NCBI GenBank assembly: GCA_017794825.1
Contig: CP051237.1
Location: forward strand, 3,924,501 to 3,988,500
From: Pararhizobium sp.
Lineage (GTDB): Bacteria; Pseudomonadota; Alphaproteobacteria; Rhizobiales; Rhizobiaceae
Reading direction: 5' to 3'
DNA length: 64,000 bases
The notes under the pieces: model-generated
Told to the model about the DNA's origin: nothing
Database searches by the model: none
Seen by the model: the letters and a program-made list of their open reading frames with translations, nothing else
Translations under genes and position numbers: made by a program
Shown here: positions 8,576 to 17,167 of the stretch, piece after piece
Numbering within the stretch: the first letter of the stretch is position 1
Layout of the letters: every line of letters begins with the position of its first letter

Positions 8576-10438
8576 ATGAAATACGCTCCTCCCTTCCAGC
8601 GCACCAACGGGTTTCTGCCGGTTCTTGTCGCATTCATCGCCCTGGCGCTGATCCCGCTCTTCCTGACCGAGACCTACGCCAGGCACACACTCATCCTGGT
8701 GTTCGTCTACGCCATTCTCGCTTCCAACTGGGACATCTCGTTGGGGCTGGGCGGCATCGTCAACTTCGCCCATCTGGCCTTCTTTGCGATCGGCCTCTAC
8801 AGTTTCGGCATATTCGGCAAGGTGCTTGGCATCGATCCGTGGATAGCCCTGCTGCTTTCACCCCTGCTGGCGGTCGCCTTCGCCGCGTTACTCGCCATTC
8901 CCATTCTGCGGCTCGAGGGCATCTACGTTATCCTGGTGACGATCGCCGCCGCGCAATTGCTTTTGCAGATCGTCGTCAGCCAGTCCGATTATACGGGCGG
9001 GACTAGCGGCATGGTGCTCCTGCCGCGACTGGAAATCTTCGGCTACAAGCTCAGCAAGGATAACCGCATCGGCTACTACTATCTCGCCCTGGTGCTGCTG
9101 ACGTTCTCCACCTTCTTTCTCTACAAGCTGCAGCGCTCGTCGCTCGGACGCGCCATCAAGGCGCTGCGCGACAACAAGTACTACGCTATCGCGCGCGGTG
9201 TGTCGGAAGGCCGGCTGCGTCTCTACACGCTCTGCGCATCGGCCCTGTTTCCGGGGCTTGCCGGCGGTTTCTACGGCGCCTATCTGCGCGTCGCCTCGCC
9301 TGACGTCTTCGGCCTCGGTTTCCTGACGATTACGCTCTCGATTCTGCTGCTCGGCGGCCTCTCAACCATCTGGGGATCGCTGATCGCGGCCTTCGTCATA
9401 ACAATCCTCGCACAGTTCCTCGGCGACTACGGCGCCTGGCGCAGCATCATCATCGCGCTCGTGATCATCGCCGTGGTCGTCGTCTATCCGGGAGGGCTGT
9501 TCGCCGCCGTTCAGGAAGGCTGGGGCGCGTTCAACCGCTTCAGGACCAATGCGAGAGCCAGCTGGCGGAGGTCACGCGGCGCAGATATGCGCAAGGCCGT
9601 CATGGGCGCCCCCGACAGGCTCGTCGAGACGCGTCACGGCAAGATATCGGTCTGCGAGTCGGGGCAGGGAGACGAGGCGATTCTCTTCATTCACGGCAAT
9701 TCCTCGTGCAAGGAGGTCTTCCGGCATCAGTTCGCGGAATTCGGCAAGGACCATCGGGTCGTCGCCTTCGATCTGCCCGGCCATGGCGTGTCGCCCAACG
9801 CTGACCCGGAGGAAGATTACAGCATCGAGGCCTATTCCGAGATCGCCTGCGACATCGTCGAAAAGCTCGGTCTTGGAAAACCCGTTGTCTTCGGCTGGTC
9901 GCTCGGCGGCTATGTGGCGCTGGAATATGCGGCGCGCGGTTATCCGTTGAGCGCGGTCGCGATCTGCGGCACATCGCCCGTCGGCAAGTTTCCGGAAGAC
10001 ATGCCGCGCGGTTACATCGCGACGCCACATATGGAGCTTGCCGGCAAGCGGTTCCACTCGCCGCATGAGAAAGCCAATTATGCGGCCCACACGATCGGAA
10101 TGGAAAAAGGAGCCGAACCGCTTGTCTGGCAGGCGGTCTGGCGGACCGATGGACTTGCCCGCGAGCAGGCCTTCTCCAAACTCAAGACCTGCAACTGGCC
10201 GCGACAGGTGCGGATGCTGAAAGAGGGGAAGATACCCTTCGCGATGATCAACGGACCGAAGGATCCCTTCATCAATCACGAATACTGCCGAACCTTTGGA
10301 TACGGCCATATCTGGGGCGGCGAGCCGCAGAATGTCGCTGAGGCGGGCCACGCGCCGTTCCTCGAGGATCATGAAACCTTCAACCGGATGTTGCGGGAAT
10401 TCCTGACCTGGACAAAAGGCGCGGCGAATACCGTCTGA
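8576..10438 (+). CDS. Fusion: LivM-type ABC permease + alpha/beta hydrolase
   Basis: A single 620-residue frame. Residues 1 to about 320 are a LivM permease (VNFAHLAFFAIG, TGGTSGM, AIKALRDNKYYAIARGVS, WGSLIAAF). After a basic linker (about 325-345), residues 350-615 are an alpha/beta hydrolase: oxyanion region HGNSS (His373), nucleophile elbow GWSLGG (Ser442), acid Asp563 in GPKDPF and His592 in AGHAPF. The triad is complete. The linker follows the last membrane segment; by the usual LivM topology the hydrolase would face the cytoplasm. No stop or restart signal marks the junction, though an ATG at 9589 could be an internal start. The arrangement suggests that an imported ester, amide or lactone is cleaved on entry. 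Confidence 0.9.
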   Translation: MKYAPPFQRTNGFLPVLVAFIALALIPLFLTETYARHTLILVFVYAILASNWDISLGLGGIVNFAHLAFFAIGLYSFGIFGKVLGIDPWIALLLSPLLAVAFAALLAIPILRLEGIYVILVTIAAAQLLLQIVVSQSDYTGGTSGMVLLPRLEIFGYKLSKDNRIGYYYLALVLLTFSTFFLYKLQRSSLGRAIKALRDNKYYAIARGVSEGRLRLYTLCASALFPGLAGGFYGAYLRVASPDVFGLGFLTITLSILLLGGLSTIWGSLIAAFVITILAQFLGDYGAWRSIIIALVIIAVVVVYPGGLFAAVQEGWGAFNRFRTNARASWRRSRGADMRKAVMGAPDRLVETRHGKISVCESGQGDEAILFIHGNSSCKEVFRHQFAEFGKDHRVVAFDLPGHGVSPNADPEEDYSIEAYSEIACDIVEKLGLGKPVVFGWSLGGYVALEYAARGYPLSAVAICGTSPVGKFPEDMPRGYIATPHMELAGKRFHSPHEKANYAAHTIGMEKGAEPLVWQAVWRTDGLAREQAFSKLKTCNWPRQVRMLKEGKIPFAMINGPKDPFINHEYCRTFGYGHIWGGEPQNVAEAGHAPFLEDHETFNRMLREFLTWTKGAANTV

Positions 10439-10549
10439 CCACCGCTCTTCCGCCGATTTGCTTTCGTTATTGTGGCCATACGCACATATTGCTGCGTGAT
10501 CGCTACTTATAGTTTATCCTGTCGGACATATACTTCGCGGGAGGATATC

Positions 10550-11239
10550 GTGAACAGACAGGAACTGGGCCAGTCGCTGAACCTCAAGATCGAGATGATT
10601 CCGGAGGGCGCCTCTAATCGCAGCGGCAAGACGATCACGCCGCAGTACATTACCATTCACAACACGTCCAATGACCGGGCGGGAGCGGACGCCAACGCTC
10701 ATTCGCGGTTCGTTCGGGAAAAGGGATGCTATGAGCTTCCATCCGGAAAACAGAACTTCGTGTCCTGGCATTTCACCGTCGACGACAAGTGCGTCATCAA
10801 ACACCTGCCGGTCAACGAGCGCGCCATTCACGCCGGCGCGGGCAACGCCGTCAGCATCGGCATCGAGATCTGCATGCACAAGGGCATCGATCAGGCGGCC
10901 GCCAACGCGCGCGCCGAACGTCTGGTCGCGGCCCTCATGCATGACCTCAATATCAGACCGGCCAATGTCAGGCCGCACAAAGCCTGGACCGGCAAGGCTT
11001 GTCCGGTTCTGCTGCTATCTAAATTCGACAGCTTCGTCGGAAACAGCGACAGAATTTGCCGTGAGGTGCGCGCCTACGTCGTGCCTGAAGGGCTGCTGAG
11101 CACCCGTGAATTCGAGGCGCCGCAACCACCAGCCGAGGACTTCGTGCTCGAAAGCCTCGGCGTCGGCCCGGAGGAGGAGATCAGCCATGACGAGGAACAC
11201 GAACTGATCGCAGCCGCGGTCAATACATTCGTGAAGTAA
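10550..11239 (+). CDS. N-acetylmuramoyl-L-alanine amidase, Amidase_2 (T7 lysozyme-like) family
   Basis: A 229-residue protein with an amidase_2 domain. Zinc ligands are likely His37 (TIHNTS), His143 (RPHKAW) and Cys151 (GKACP), with Lys149 as the conserved catalytic lysine. The start is GTG 10550, with GGGAGG at 10539-10544; an upstream frame extension to 10472 has no ribosome site. There is no signal peptide, so either it works in the cytoplasm (muropeptide recycling, AmpD-like) or it needs a holin-like route. The C-terminal 60 residues are acidic and not part of the catalytic domain. No phage genes surround it. Confidence 0.85.
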   Translation: MNRQELGQSLNLKIEMIPEGASNRSGKTITPQYITIHNTSNDRAGADANAHSRFVREKGCYELPSGKQNFVSWHFTVDDKCVIKHLPVNERAIHAGAGNAVSIGIEICMHKGIDQAAANARAERLVAALMHDLNIRPANVRPHKAWTGKACPVLLLSKFDSFVGNSDRICREVRAYVVPEGLLSTREFEAPQPPAEDFVLESLGVGPEEEISHDEEHELIAAAVNTFVK

Positions 11240-11254
11240 CGATCGTCATGACGG

Positions 11255-11914
11255 CTACTCTGCGGATCCGCTTGCTTCATTGATTTGACGGATCGCCCAC
11301 CGTGTAACGCCAGCGACCCACAGGAAACCGATGAAACCGCCGAGATACACATTCATGGCGCCGCCCGGCGCAATGAAACCGTTTTTCCCGAACACGGTCA
11401 CAGTCTCGATAACCTGTTCAATGAAGAAAATCATGCTCAGCCACGTCAGCCAGCGCGGAATGATCGGCGTCTCATCCAGTCCCAGAACGGCGAAGGCCGC
11501 GGCCATGGTCGCCGTCGATCCGTTGACGAGAGGTCCCCAATATGCGGCAATGTCAAAGATAGTGCGGGCCGCCGCAGGATTGAGACCTTCCGGACGAAGA
11601 GCCAGCCCCGCCCAGATCCAGGCTTGGACCTGCGCCGTGATGGCGAAACCGAGGACGCCCGAAAGAAAAATGTATCGATTCGGCTTTGGCAGCAGGGATG
11701 CGACTTGTCCACCGAATATGGCGAGCCCGAGTGAAAGGAACGCCGCCGTCCAGGCGTAAATACGTGCGTTTTCGCCGTTTTGCGAAAACCAGCCGACGAT
11801 TTCCTCTCCACTCGACTGGACAGTCGGAAATGATCCACCCAATGCGACAAAGCCGGCAATGTAGAAAGCGCCTGTGGCGAGTATAGTTAAGAGCAAGAAT
11901 CTTGATGATCTCAT
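11255..11914 (-). CDS. Integral membrane protein of unknown function
   Basis: About 219 residues with six or seven hydrophobic helices (for example FLLLTILATGAFYIAGFVAL at the start and VYLGGFIGFLWVAGVTRW at the end). I do not recognise a family with certainty. The ATG at 11914 is chosen because it puts MRSSRF directly before the first helix; the frame extends further upstream to 11995 but overlaps the preceding gene and is highly basic. It lies 58 bases downstream of the unknown gene 11973-12782 on the same strand and is probably co-transcribed. It converges on the amidase gene. Confidence 0.7.
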   Translation of the reverse strand: MRSSRFLLLTILATGAFYIAGFVALGGSFPTVQSSGEEIVGWFSQNGENARIYAWTAAFLSLGLAIFGGQVASLLPKPNRYIFLSGVLGFAITAQVQAWIWAGLALRPEGLNPAAARTIFDIAAYWGPLVNGSTATMAAAFAVLGLDETPIIPRWLTWLSMIFFIEQVIETVTVFGKNGFIAPGGAMNVYLGGFIGFLWVAGVTRWAIRQINEASGSAE

Positions 11915-11972
11915 GCGCTCATGACAATCCTGTTTTGCCAGGCGACACCGGCCCTGACATGCGACAATGCGA

Positions 11973-12782
11973 TCAGATGATCGGGATCGTCGCAACGAAG
12001 TCCTTGCTCTTTTCGCCGAGCCGCTGTCTCACGACGTCCCTCAAATCAGCGTAGAAGGTCGTGTCGAGCACAAGACGTTGAGCGGCGGTCCACATTTCGA
12101 TCTCCTGGCTCCCCCAGCCGAAGAAGAGGACATTTCTGCGATTGTCGTTTGAGCGGTAGTAAAACGCGCCCATAGCCATGCCTATTGCGCCGTTGTCGGC
12201 CGCCTCGGCCGCTCCGATTTGGAAATTGCCGCCGGTTTCCACCGAGACGTTGAAATCGAAAAGTTTGATCTGCCTTGAATCGTCGGCCATCTTGCCGAGC
12301 GAATCGATCGCCGCCTCCAAGATGGCGAGCTGGTTGCCTGTGGCGACCGCGGTGATCACGCCGATCGCTTCCTGGCTCATGAGCATCGCGCCTTCGGCGT
12401 GTCGGCTTTGCTGGAAGGCGAAGCCCTCGATCACCCAGCCCATTTTCGTCAGCACCTCGACATAGGCGTCGTACCACTCGCGAATCTGGGACCCTCGATT
12501 GAACTCCGCGTCGGCGGCGCGGGCGGCGAACTGGGTCGAATCGAGCACGTCGCCTTTCTGCTCGGCGCTCACGCCTTCGACAAATGCGATCAGGTTGGAC
12601 GCGTTGATGGCGGCCTTGTGTTCCTCTTGAACGTCGCGCAGATCACTCCATGGATCACTCGTCGCCGTCGCATTTTCGGGCATGATTTCCGAACCCGGCA
12701 TGCCGGGCATCAGCGGCGCCGGCTCGGCAAGAGCCAGTGTTCCGATCGCCTCTATTGATGATTCCAGATCCAGTTTCGCCAT
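11973..12782 (-). CDS. Hypothetical protein, no recognised domain
   Basis: A 269-residue soluble protein with no signal peptide or membrane segment. The N-terminal 50 residues are rich in Pro, Ala and Met (low complexity), the middle is helical with many Ala and Gln, and the C-terminal third contains an aromatic cluster around NVLFFGWGSQEIEMW followed by TTFYADLRDVVRQRL. Start ATG 12782 has GGGAGG five bases upstream; the GTG at 12788 is less likely. I do not recognise its function. It may form a unit with the downstream membrane protein gene. Confidence 0.6.
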   Translation of the reverse strand: MAKLDLESSIEAIGTLALAEPAPLMPGMPGSEIMPENATATSDPWSDLRDVQEEHKAAINASNLIAFVEGVSAEQKGDVLDSTQFAARAADAEFNRGSQIREWYDAYVEVLTKMGWVIEGFAFQQSRHAEGAMLMSQEAIGVITAVATGNQLAILEAAIDSLGKMADDSRQIKLFDFNVSVETGGNFQIGAAEAADNGAIGMAMGAFYYRSNDNRRNVLFFGWGSQEIEMWTAAQRLVLDTTFYADLRDVVRQRLGEKSKDFVATIPII

Positions 12783-12927
12783 TTCCACCTCCCTTGGTCG
12801 CCATTAAGAGGAAGTATAGCAATCACTAATTGCAGCGTCACGGAGGAAATATGTTCGAAGTCAAAGAACAATTACATAAATGAAAGCACAATACAGATGT
12901 TCTTCGGATCGGGGGAGACCTGGATCG

Positions 12928-13476
12928 TCAGCGCGGACGCGCCGGATTTCCAAGCACTGTTGTATCGGCCGCCACGTCGCGGGTGACAACCGCGCCTGCT
13001 GCAACAATCGCGCCGTCGCCGATCGTGACGCCCGGCATGATGATCGCGCTGCCGCCGATCCAGACTTCGCGACCGATCCTCACGGGCTTTGCAATCTCCA
13101 GGCCTTCTGAGCGAAGTTTCCTGTCCTTGTGGTGCTGCGCGCAGTAAATCTGCACGTTCGGCCCCAGCATCGTCTGATCACCGATGATGACGGGCGCAGT
13201 GTCGAGAATGACGCAGCCGGCGTTCAGATAGACGCTACGGCCAAGCGTAATGTTGAAACCGTAGGCGCAGTGGAACGGCGCTTCGAGGTAGGCGTCCTCC
13301 GCGATGCTCTGGAGCAGTTGGACGAGATAAGGACCGGCGCCGCCACGCTCGTCAGGAGGCATGGTGTTGTGCTGATGAACGGCCCGGCGCGCCTGCTTGC
13401 GCAATTCATCCAGTTCCTCATCGAGGCAGGTGTACCATTCGCCCGCCGCCATTTTCTCTCGTTCGGATCGCGCCAT
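12928..13476 (-). CDS. Hexapeptide-repeat O-acetyltransferase (maltose/galactoside acetyltransferase, NodL type)
   Basis: A 182-residue protein of the LacA/Maa/NodL family: N-terminal Maa helix region (GEWYTCLDEELDELR), then left-handed beta-helix hexapeptide repeats (ITLGRSVYLNAG, VIIGDQTMLGPNV, IVAAGAVVT). The catalytic histidine is in the AQHH motif. The C-terminus ends in the usual GNPARP turn. It transfers acetyl from acetyl-CoA to a hydroxyl, normally of a sugar. The start codon is 1 base after the stop of the P450 gene, so both belong to one transcript and probably modify the same molecule. Confidence 0.88.
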   Translation of the reverse strand: MARSEREKMAAGEWYTCLDEELDELRKQARRAVHQHNTMPPDERGGAGPYLVQLLQSIAEDAYLEAPFHCAYGFNITLGRSVYLNAGCVILDTAPVIIGDQTMLGPNVQIYCAQHHKDRKLRSEGLEIAKPVRIGREVWIGGSAIIMPGVTIGDGAIVAAGAVVTRDVAADTTVLGNPARPR

Positions 13477-13477
13477 G

Positions 13478-14722
13478 TCAGGCCGGCGTCAGGCGCAAAT
13501 GGAGGGATTGAGGACCGCGCGCCTGCAAGCCGGGTTTATAGGCCGGTTTCTCGACGAGTTCGATCGAGCTGAAACGGCCAAGCAACGACGTGAAGATCAC
13601 TTCCATGTCCAGTCTGGATAGATGATTTCCGAGACAGAAGTGCGGACCGGCGCCGAAGGCGATGTGGCGGTTGGGCGTGCGTGTAATGTCGAAGGCGTCC
13701 GGGTCCGGGAAAATGGCCGGGTCGCGATTGGCTGAAGCATAGAGCAACCCGAACTTCGTGCCCTTCGGGTAACGCCGTCCTTTCAGCTCGATATCCTCGG
13801 AGTTGTGGCGGTGGAAGAACGGCAGGGGCGACTCGTAGCGAAACATTTCCTGCACCGCCGTTCCGATCAGCGATGGATTCTCGCGCAGCTTCTGCATCTG
13901 GTCGGGAAATTCAAGCAGCGCATGCATGCCGCTGCCTAGCACGTCGATCGTCGATCCATGGCCGGCCTTCAGGATCAGCATGACCGTTGCGATGAATTCA
14001 TCTTCCAGAAAACCACCGTTGCGCTCCACTTCGAGAAGCTGCGATATCAGGTCGTCCTTCGGATTCTTCTCGCGATCGGCTTTCAGCGCGATCATGTATT
14101 CGGCGAATTCGCGCGTCGCGTTTTCGGCGATGCGCTTCTTCTCCTCCGTCCGGTCAATGTCAAAGTACCGGACGATGTCCTCCGACCATTCGCGCAGTTT
14201 CGGACAGTCCTCATCCGGCACGCCGAGCATGCGCCCGATAATGTGTCCGGGAACATGCGAGGCCAGTTCGGAGACAAAATCGATCTCGCCACGATCCGAA
14301 AGGCTGTCGAGCAATCCGTCGACGTAGTCCTGGATCAGTGATTGCCAGTGACTGACCGCCGAGGATGTGAAATAGCCGAAGATTTGCCTTCTCAGCCGAT
14401 CATGGACAGGTCCGTCGCTCTCCAGAAGGTTCACCTGGACGTAGCGTTCATGGTAAGGCATGTCGTGCCAGTTGTTTCGGCGCTGCAACGCCTCCAGTTC
14501 TTCCCGGGTGGATATCCCGTCCAGCGAACGGACCATGCGCTTGTCGAGTGCGAGCGCGCGAACATCTTCGAAGCGCGATGCGATCCAGACGTTGAAATCC
14601 TCGAAGAAATAAAAGTCGTCTTCTTCCCGCAACCTTGCATAGGCTGCGTAGGGATTTTCGGTAAAAGCCTCGGAGAGCGGCTCGAACGTCCATTCGGTTG
14701 AAAGATCAGGTGCGATACTCAT
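13478..14722 (-). CDS. Cytochrome P450 with altered I-helix
   Basis: A 414-residue soluble bacterial P450. The haem ligand is Cys363 in FGAGPHFCLG, the ExxR motif is in EMFRYES, and the PERF-like region ASANRDPAIFPDPDAFDITR is present. The I-helix oxygen-activation motif, normally AGxD/E-T-T, reads AGHGST (253-258): the acid is Gly256 and the conserved Thr is Ser257. This can change chemistry, for example toward peroxide use or a substrate-assisted mechanism. The substrate is unknown. Followed immediately by an O-acetyltransferase gene. Confidence 0.92.
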   Translation of the reverse strand: MSIAPDLSTEWTFEPLSEAFTENPYAAYARLREEDDFYFFEDFNVWIASRFEDVRALALDKRMVRSLDGISTREELEALQRRNNWHDMPYHERYVQVNLLESDGPVHDRLRRQIFGYFTSSAVSHWQSLIQDYVDGLLDSLSDRGEIDFVSELASHVPGHIIGRMLGVPDEDCPKLREWSEDIVRYFDIDRTEEKKRIAENATREFAEYMIALKADREKNPKDDLISQLLEVERNGGFLEDEFIATVMLILKAGHGSTIDVLGSGMHALLEFPDQMQKLRENPSLIGTAVQEMFRYESPLPFFHRHNSEDIELKGRRYPKGTKFGLLYASANRDPAIFPDPDAFDITRTPNRHIAFGAGPHFCLGNHLSRLDMEVIFTSLLGRFSSIELVEKPAYKPGLQARGPQSLHLRLTPA

Positions 14723-14821
14723 GAAGCGCCTCTTTCCGTTTGCACATCATGATCATAGACGAGCACATGAATGACGGAAATGCGCTGAATTGACTGTCGA
14801 CAATTTTACGTAGCGGTGAAC

Positions 14822-15688
14822 TCAGGGCTCGGACCAGATATCCCTCATCCGGTTCCAAATTTTCTCTCCGACCAGGCAGTCATAGGCTTCGCTCGCCTGA
14901 ATGCGTACGACCAGATCCCTGGCCAAGGTCGGGGTGTTGCCGGCCAGTTCAAGAACGAGTTTCTGGCGAACGGCGGCTGGAAACTGCGACCACTCCCTGA
15001 CTGGCAGAACGAAAGATCTGGGTCCGCCGATAACGCAATGTCGATAATATTGGTCGAGATCATCCAGCATCCATTGCGTGCCCATGCCTTCTTTTGTCAT
15101 CAGCGGCAGACCGTTGATGACAATGCCGCGGGCAAGCGCCTCGTCGCGAGCGGGCACGACCGGCCGTCCATGGTTGTTGGGACCATCGCCTGAAATGTCG
15201 ATGACCTGGCGATTGGCAATGTATCCATTGTCTTCAAAAAGGCCGGACGTAAAGTCGATGGCGCCCGAGATCGATGTGCGCCGCAAGGAATTCTCGAAAC
15301 GGGCGGTGAGTTGTTCGGCGAAGACGCGGGCCTCGTCCACATTGCTGATGATCATCCAGTCGACCACCACGTTCTGGGACCATGAACCGGCCCATTCCAC
15401 ATAGGTGATGGCGATGCGGCCGATGAGACCATCGCGTATTGCGCCGATCACCTCGTCGCTGACGATGGCTTCGGCGTATCCGCGCCTCTGGATTTCCAGC
15501 TCGTTGGGAGTCATCGACCGGGAGACGTCGACAGCAAGTATCAGTTCGACATCGACCTCCATGTCGTCCGCAACAGCAGTGCCGACAGAGAAGACCGACG
15601 CCAGGAACAGTAGAAGCAGGTAAACGAAATTTCTGGTGCTACAACCTGCTACCTGCTTCGGCGATTTTCCGAAATCAGACATGGCCAT
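14822..15688 (-). CDS. DUF1194 protein, VWA-like, secreted
   Basis: About 288 residues: a signal peptide (YLLLLFLASVFSVGTAVADD) then a von Willebrand A-like fold with a MIDAS motif DVSRS (DxSxS) in LILAVDVSRSM. VIDISGDGPNNHG is a hallmark of DUF1194. The protein is probably periplasmic and metal-dependent in binding a partner; function is unknown. The start is ATG 15688 or 15682; a longer frame to 15742 adds residues that do not fit a signal peptide. No good ribosome site is seen. Confidence 0.82.
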   Translation of the reverse strand: MAMSDFGKSPKQVAGCSTRNFVYLLLLFLASVFSVGTAVADDMEVDVELILAVDVSRSMTPNELEIQRRGYAEAIVSDEVIGAIRDGLIGRIAITYVEWAGSWSQNVVVDWMIISNVDEARVFAEQLTARFENSLRRTSISGAIDFTSGLFEDNGYIANRQVIDISGDGPNNHGRPVVPARDEALARGIVINGLPLMTKEGMGTQWMLDDLDQYYRHCVIGGPRSFVLPVREWSQFPAAVRQKLVLELAGNTPTLARDLVVRIQASEAYDCLVGEKIWNRMRDIWSEP

Positions 15689-15975
15689 ATGGCGATGATA
15701 GCACGAATCTGGATTTGTCGCGTATCTTTTGCATTGCAACATCGGTTTTCCTCAATGACATTTTCGGCGCCGGAACGTGAACAGATCGACGCAGCGACGT
15801 TTCAACGGCTGGAATTAAGACGCGTCAGATGTAAAACTGGACGTCACAGCTCTTGCAGGCAGTACGGATCGCTTGGGTCAGCCAATGCGCCGATCTGAAC
15901 TGCCAGCCGAGGCTGAGACATAGCCGCTCCGTTCGAACGGACCGGCCCGTCGATCCAAGCTTTGAGGGGATTGCT

Positions 15976-17157
15976 ATGGTTACGGAAAAGACTATCCGCC
16001 TGTCGCATCGCGCCATCTCTGCCGCGCTTGTTCTGTTGTTCGCCCTGTGCAGCCTGTTCGCCTCGGTTGCGGTCGGGCAGCAGGTGCGCGACGGAAGGAA
16101 CGTTATGCTTGAGGGGGATTTGACAGGCGTCCAGTTTACTGGCGGGGAGACCGTGCTCGTCAAGGCCAATATCGCCGATGACCTGTTCGCTGCCGGACGA
16201 TACGTCACGCTTGAGGACGCGACGGCTGGAAACACCTATATCGCCGCGTACGAAGCCGACCAGCGCAGCGGTTCGGTGGGCGATCTGGTGGCCCTGGCCC
16301 AATCGGTCATCATATCCGGAAGCATCGAGGATGACCTGCTTTCGGCTGCGCGAACGATCAGGATATCGCCATCAGCCACGATCGGGGGTGATGCGAGGCT
16401 GGCCGCCGAAACCATGGATGTCGAAGGCAAGATCGCTGGCAATTTCCGGGCTGCGGCAAGGCGTATAAACATCTCCGGCGAGATTACCGGCACGGTGGAC
16501 CTACTCGCGCAACGCATTGTCGTTGGGCCGAGCGCGGTCATCAAGGGCGATATCACCTATCGATCGGGAGCAGAGCCGGAAATTGCCGAAGGCGCGACGA
16601 TCAATGGCAGCGTGACAAAAGTCGAGAGCAATCTTCCGGAGATGCGCTCGATCATTGGGGCGATCATCGGAATTGTCGTTGGTTTGCTGATCGGCTGGGC
16701 TGTTGCGTTCCTCGTTCTGACCGCGCTGCTCGCGTGGGCTTTTGACGGGTATTTCTCTATTGCGGCGAACCGGCTCGTTGATCGTCCATGGGCAAGCCTT
16801 GGCGTTGGGGTCGCGATCCTGATCGTCGGCGCCGCCCTAAGCTTGCTGCTCTTTGTCTCGGTTGTCGGTATTCCGCTGGGCGTCGCCTTGTTCGTTGCGA
16901 TCGGTATCATAAAACTGTTCGGTTTCGTGACCGTGAGCGCCTGTGTCGGTCTTTATCTGAGGGGGCTGTTGCGGCGCAATGCGCCGCCGCCCGCAACCGG
17001 CGGGAGGACAGGCTGGACCATCATCGGCGCCGTCATACTCGGTCTTGTTATGCTCATTCCTTTCGTCGGTGTTGTGATTACCGGACTTGCGGTCGTGGCT
17101 GGGGCCGGCGCCGCTTCCGTTGAAGCCTGGCGCAGGTTGAGGTTGTCGACCGTGTGA
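15976..17157 (+). CDS. Bactofilin-like (polymer-forming) membrane protein
   Basis: A 393-residue protein: signal peptide or anchor (AALVLLFALCSLFASVAVGQ), a beta-helical segment of about 160 residues with short hydrophobic repeats and recurrent G-D/N turns (SVIISGSIEDDL, RINISGEITGTV) like DUF583/bactofilin, then four or five membrane helices from about 230 onward. ATG 15976 is preferred because GAGGGG lies just upstream; the frame extends to 15853 without a ribosome site. It may form an envelope-associated scaffold. The 287-base gap to the divergent DUF1194 gene shows no other feature. Confidence 0.8.
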   Translation: MVTEKTIRLSHRAISAALVLLFALCSLFASVAVGQQVRDGRNVMLEGDLTGVQFTGGETVLVKANIADDLFAAGRYVTLEDATAGNTYIAAYEADQRSGSVGDLVALAQSVIISGSIEDDLLSAARTIRISPSATIGGDARLAAETMDVEGKIAGNFRAAARRINISGEITGTVDLLAQRIVVGPSAVIKGDITYRSGAEPEIAEGATINGSVTKVESNLPEMRSIIGAIIGIVVGLLIGWAVAFLVLTALLAWAFDGYFSIAANRLVDRPWASLGVGVAILIVGAALSLLLFVSVVGIPLGVALFVAIGIIKLFGFVTVSACVGLYLRGLLRRNAPPPATGGRTGWTIIGAVILGLVMLIPFVGVVITGLAVVAGAGAASVEAWRRLRLSTV

Positions 17158-17167
17158 TGAAAGAATC

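Noticed and set aside
3944..10438. Complete quorum-sensing pair
   Set aside because: No luxI-type synthase was found in any frame near the LuxR gene; only the receptor is present.
10550..12782. Prophage remnant suggested by the endolysin-like amidase
   Set aside because: No integrase, structural, holin or other phage genes are nearby, and base composition does not shift.
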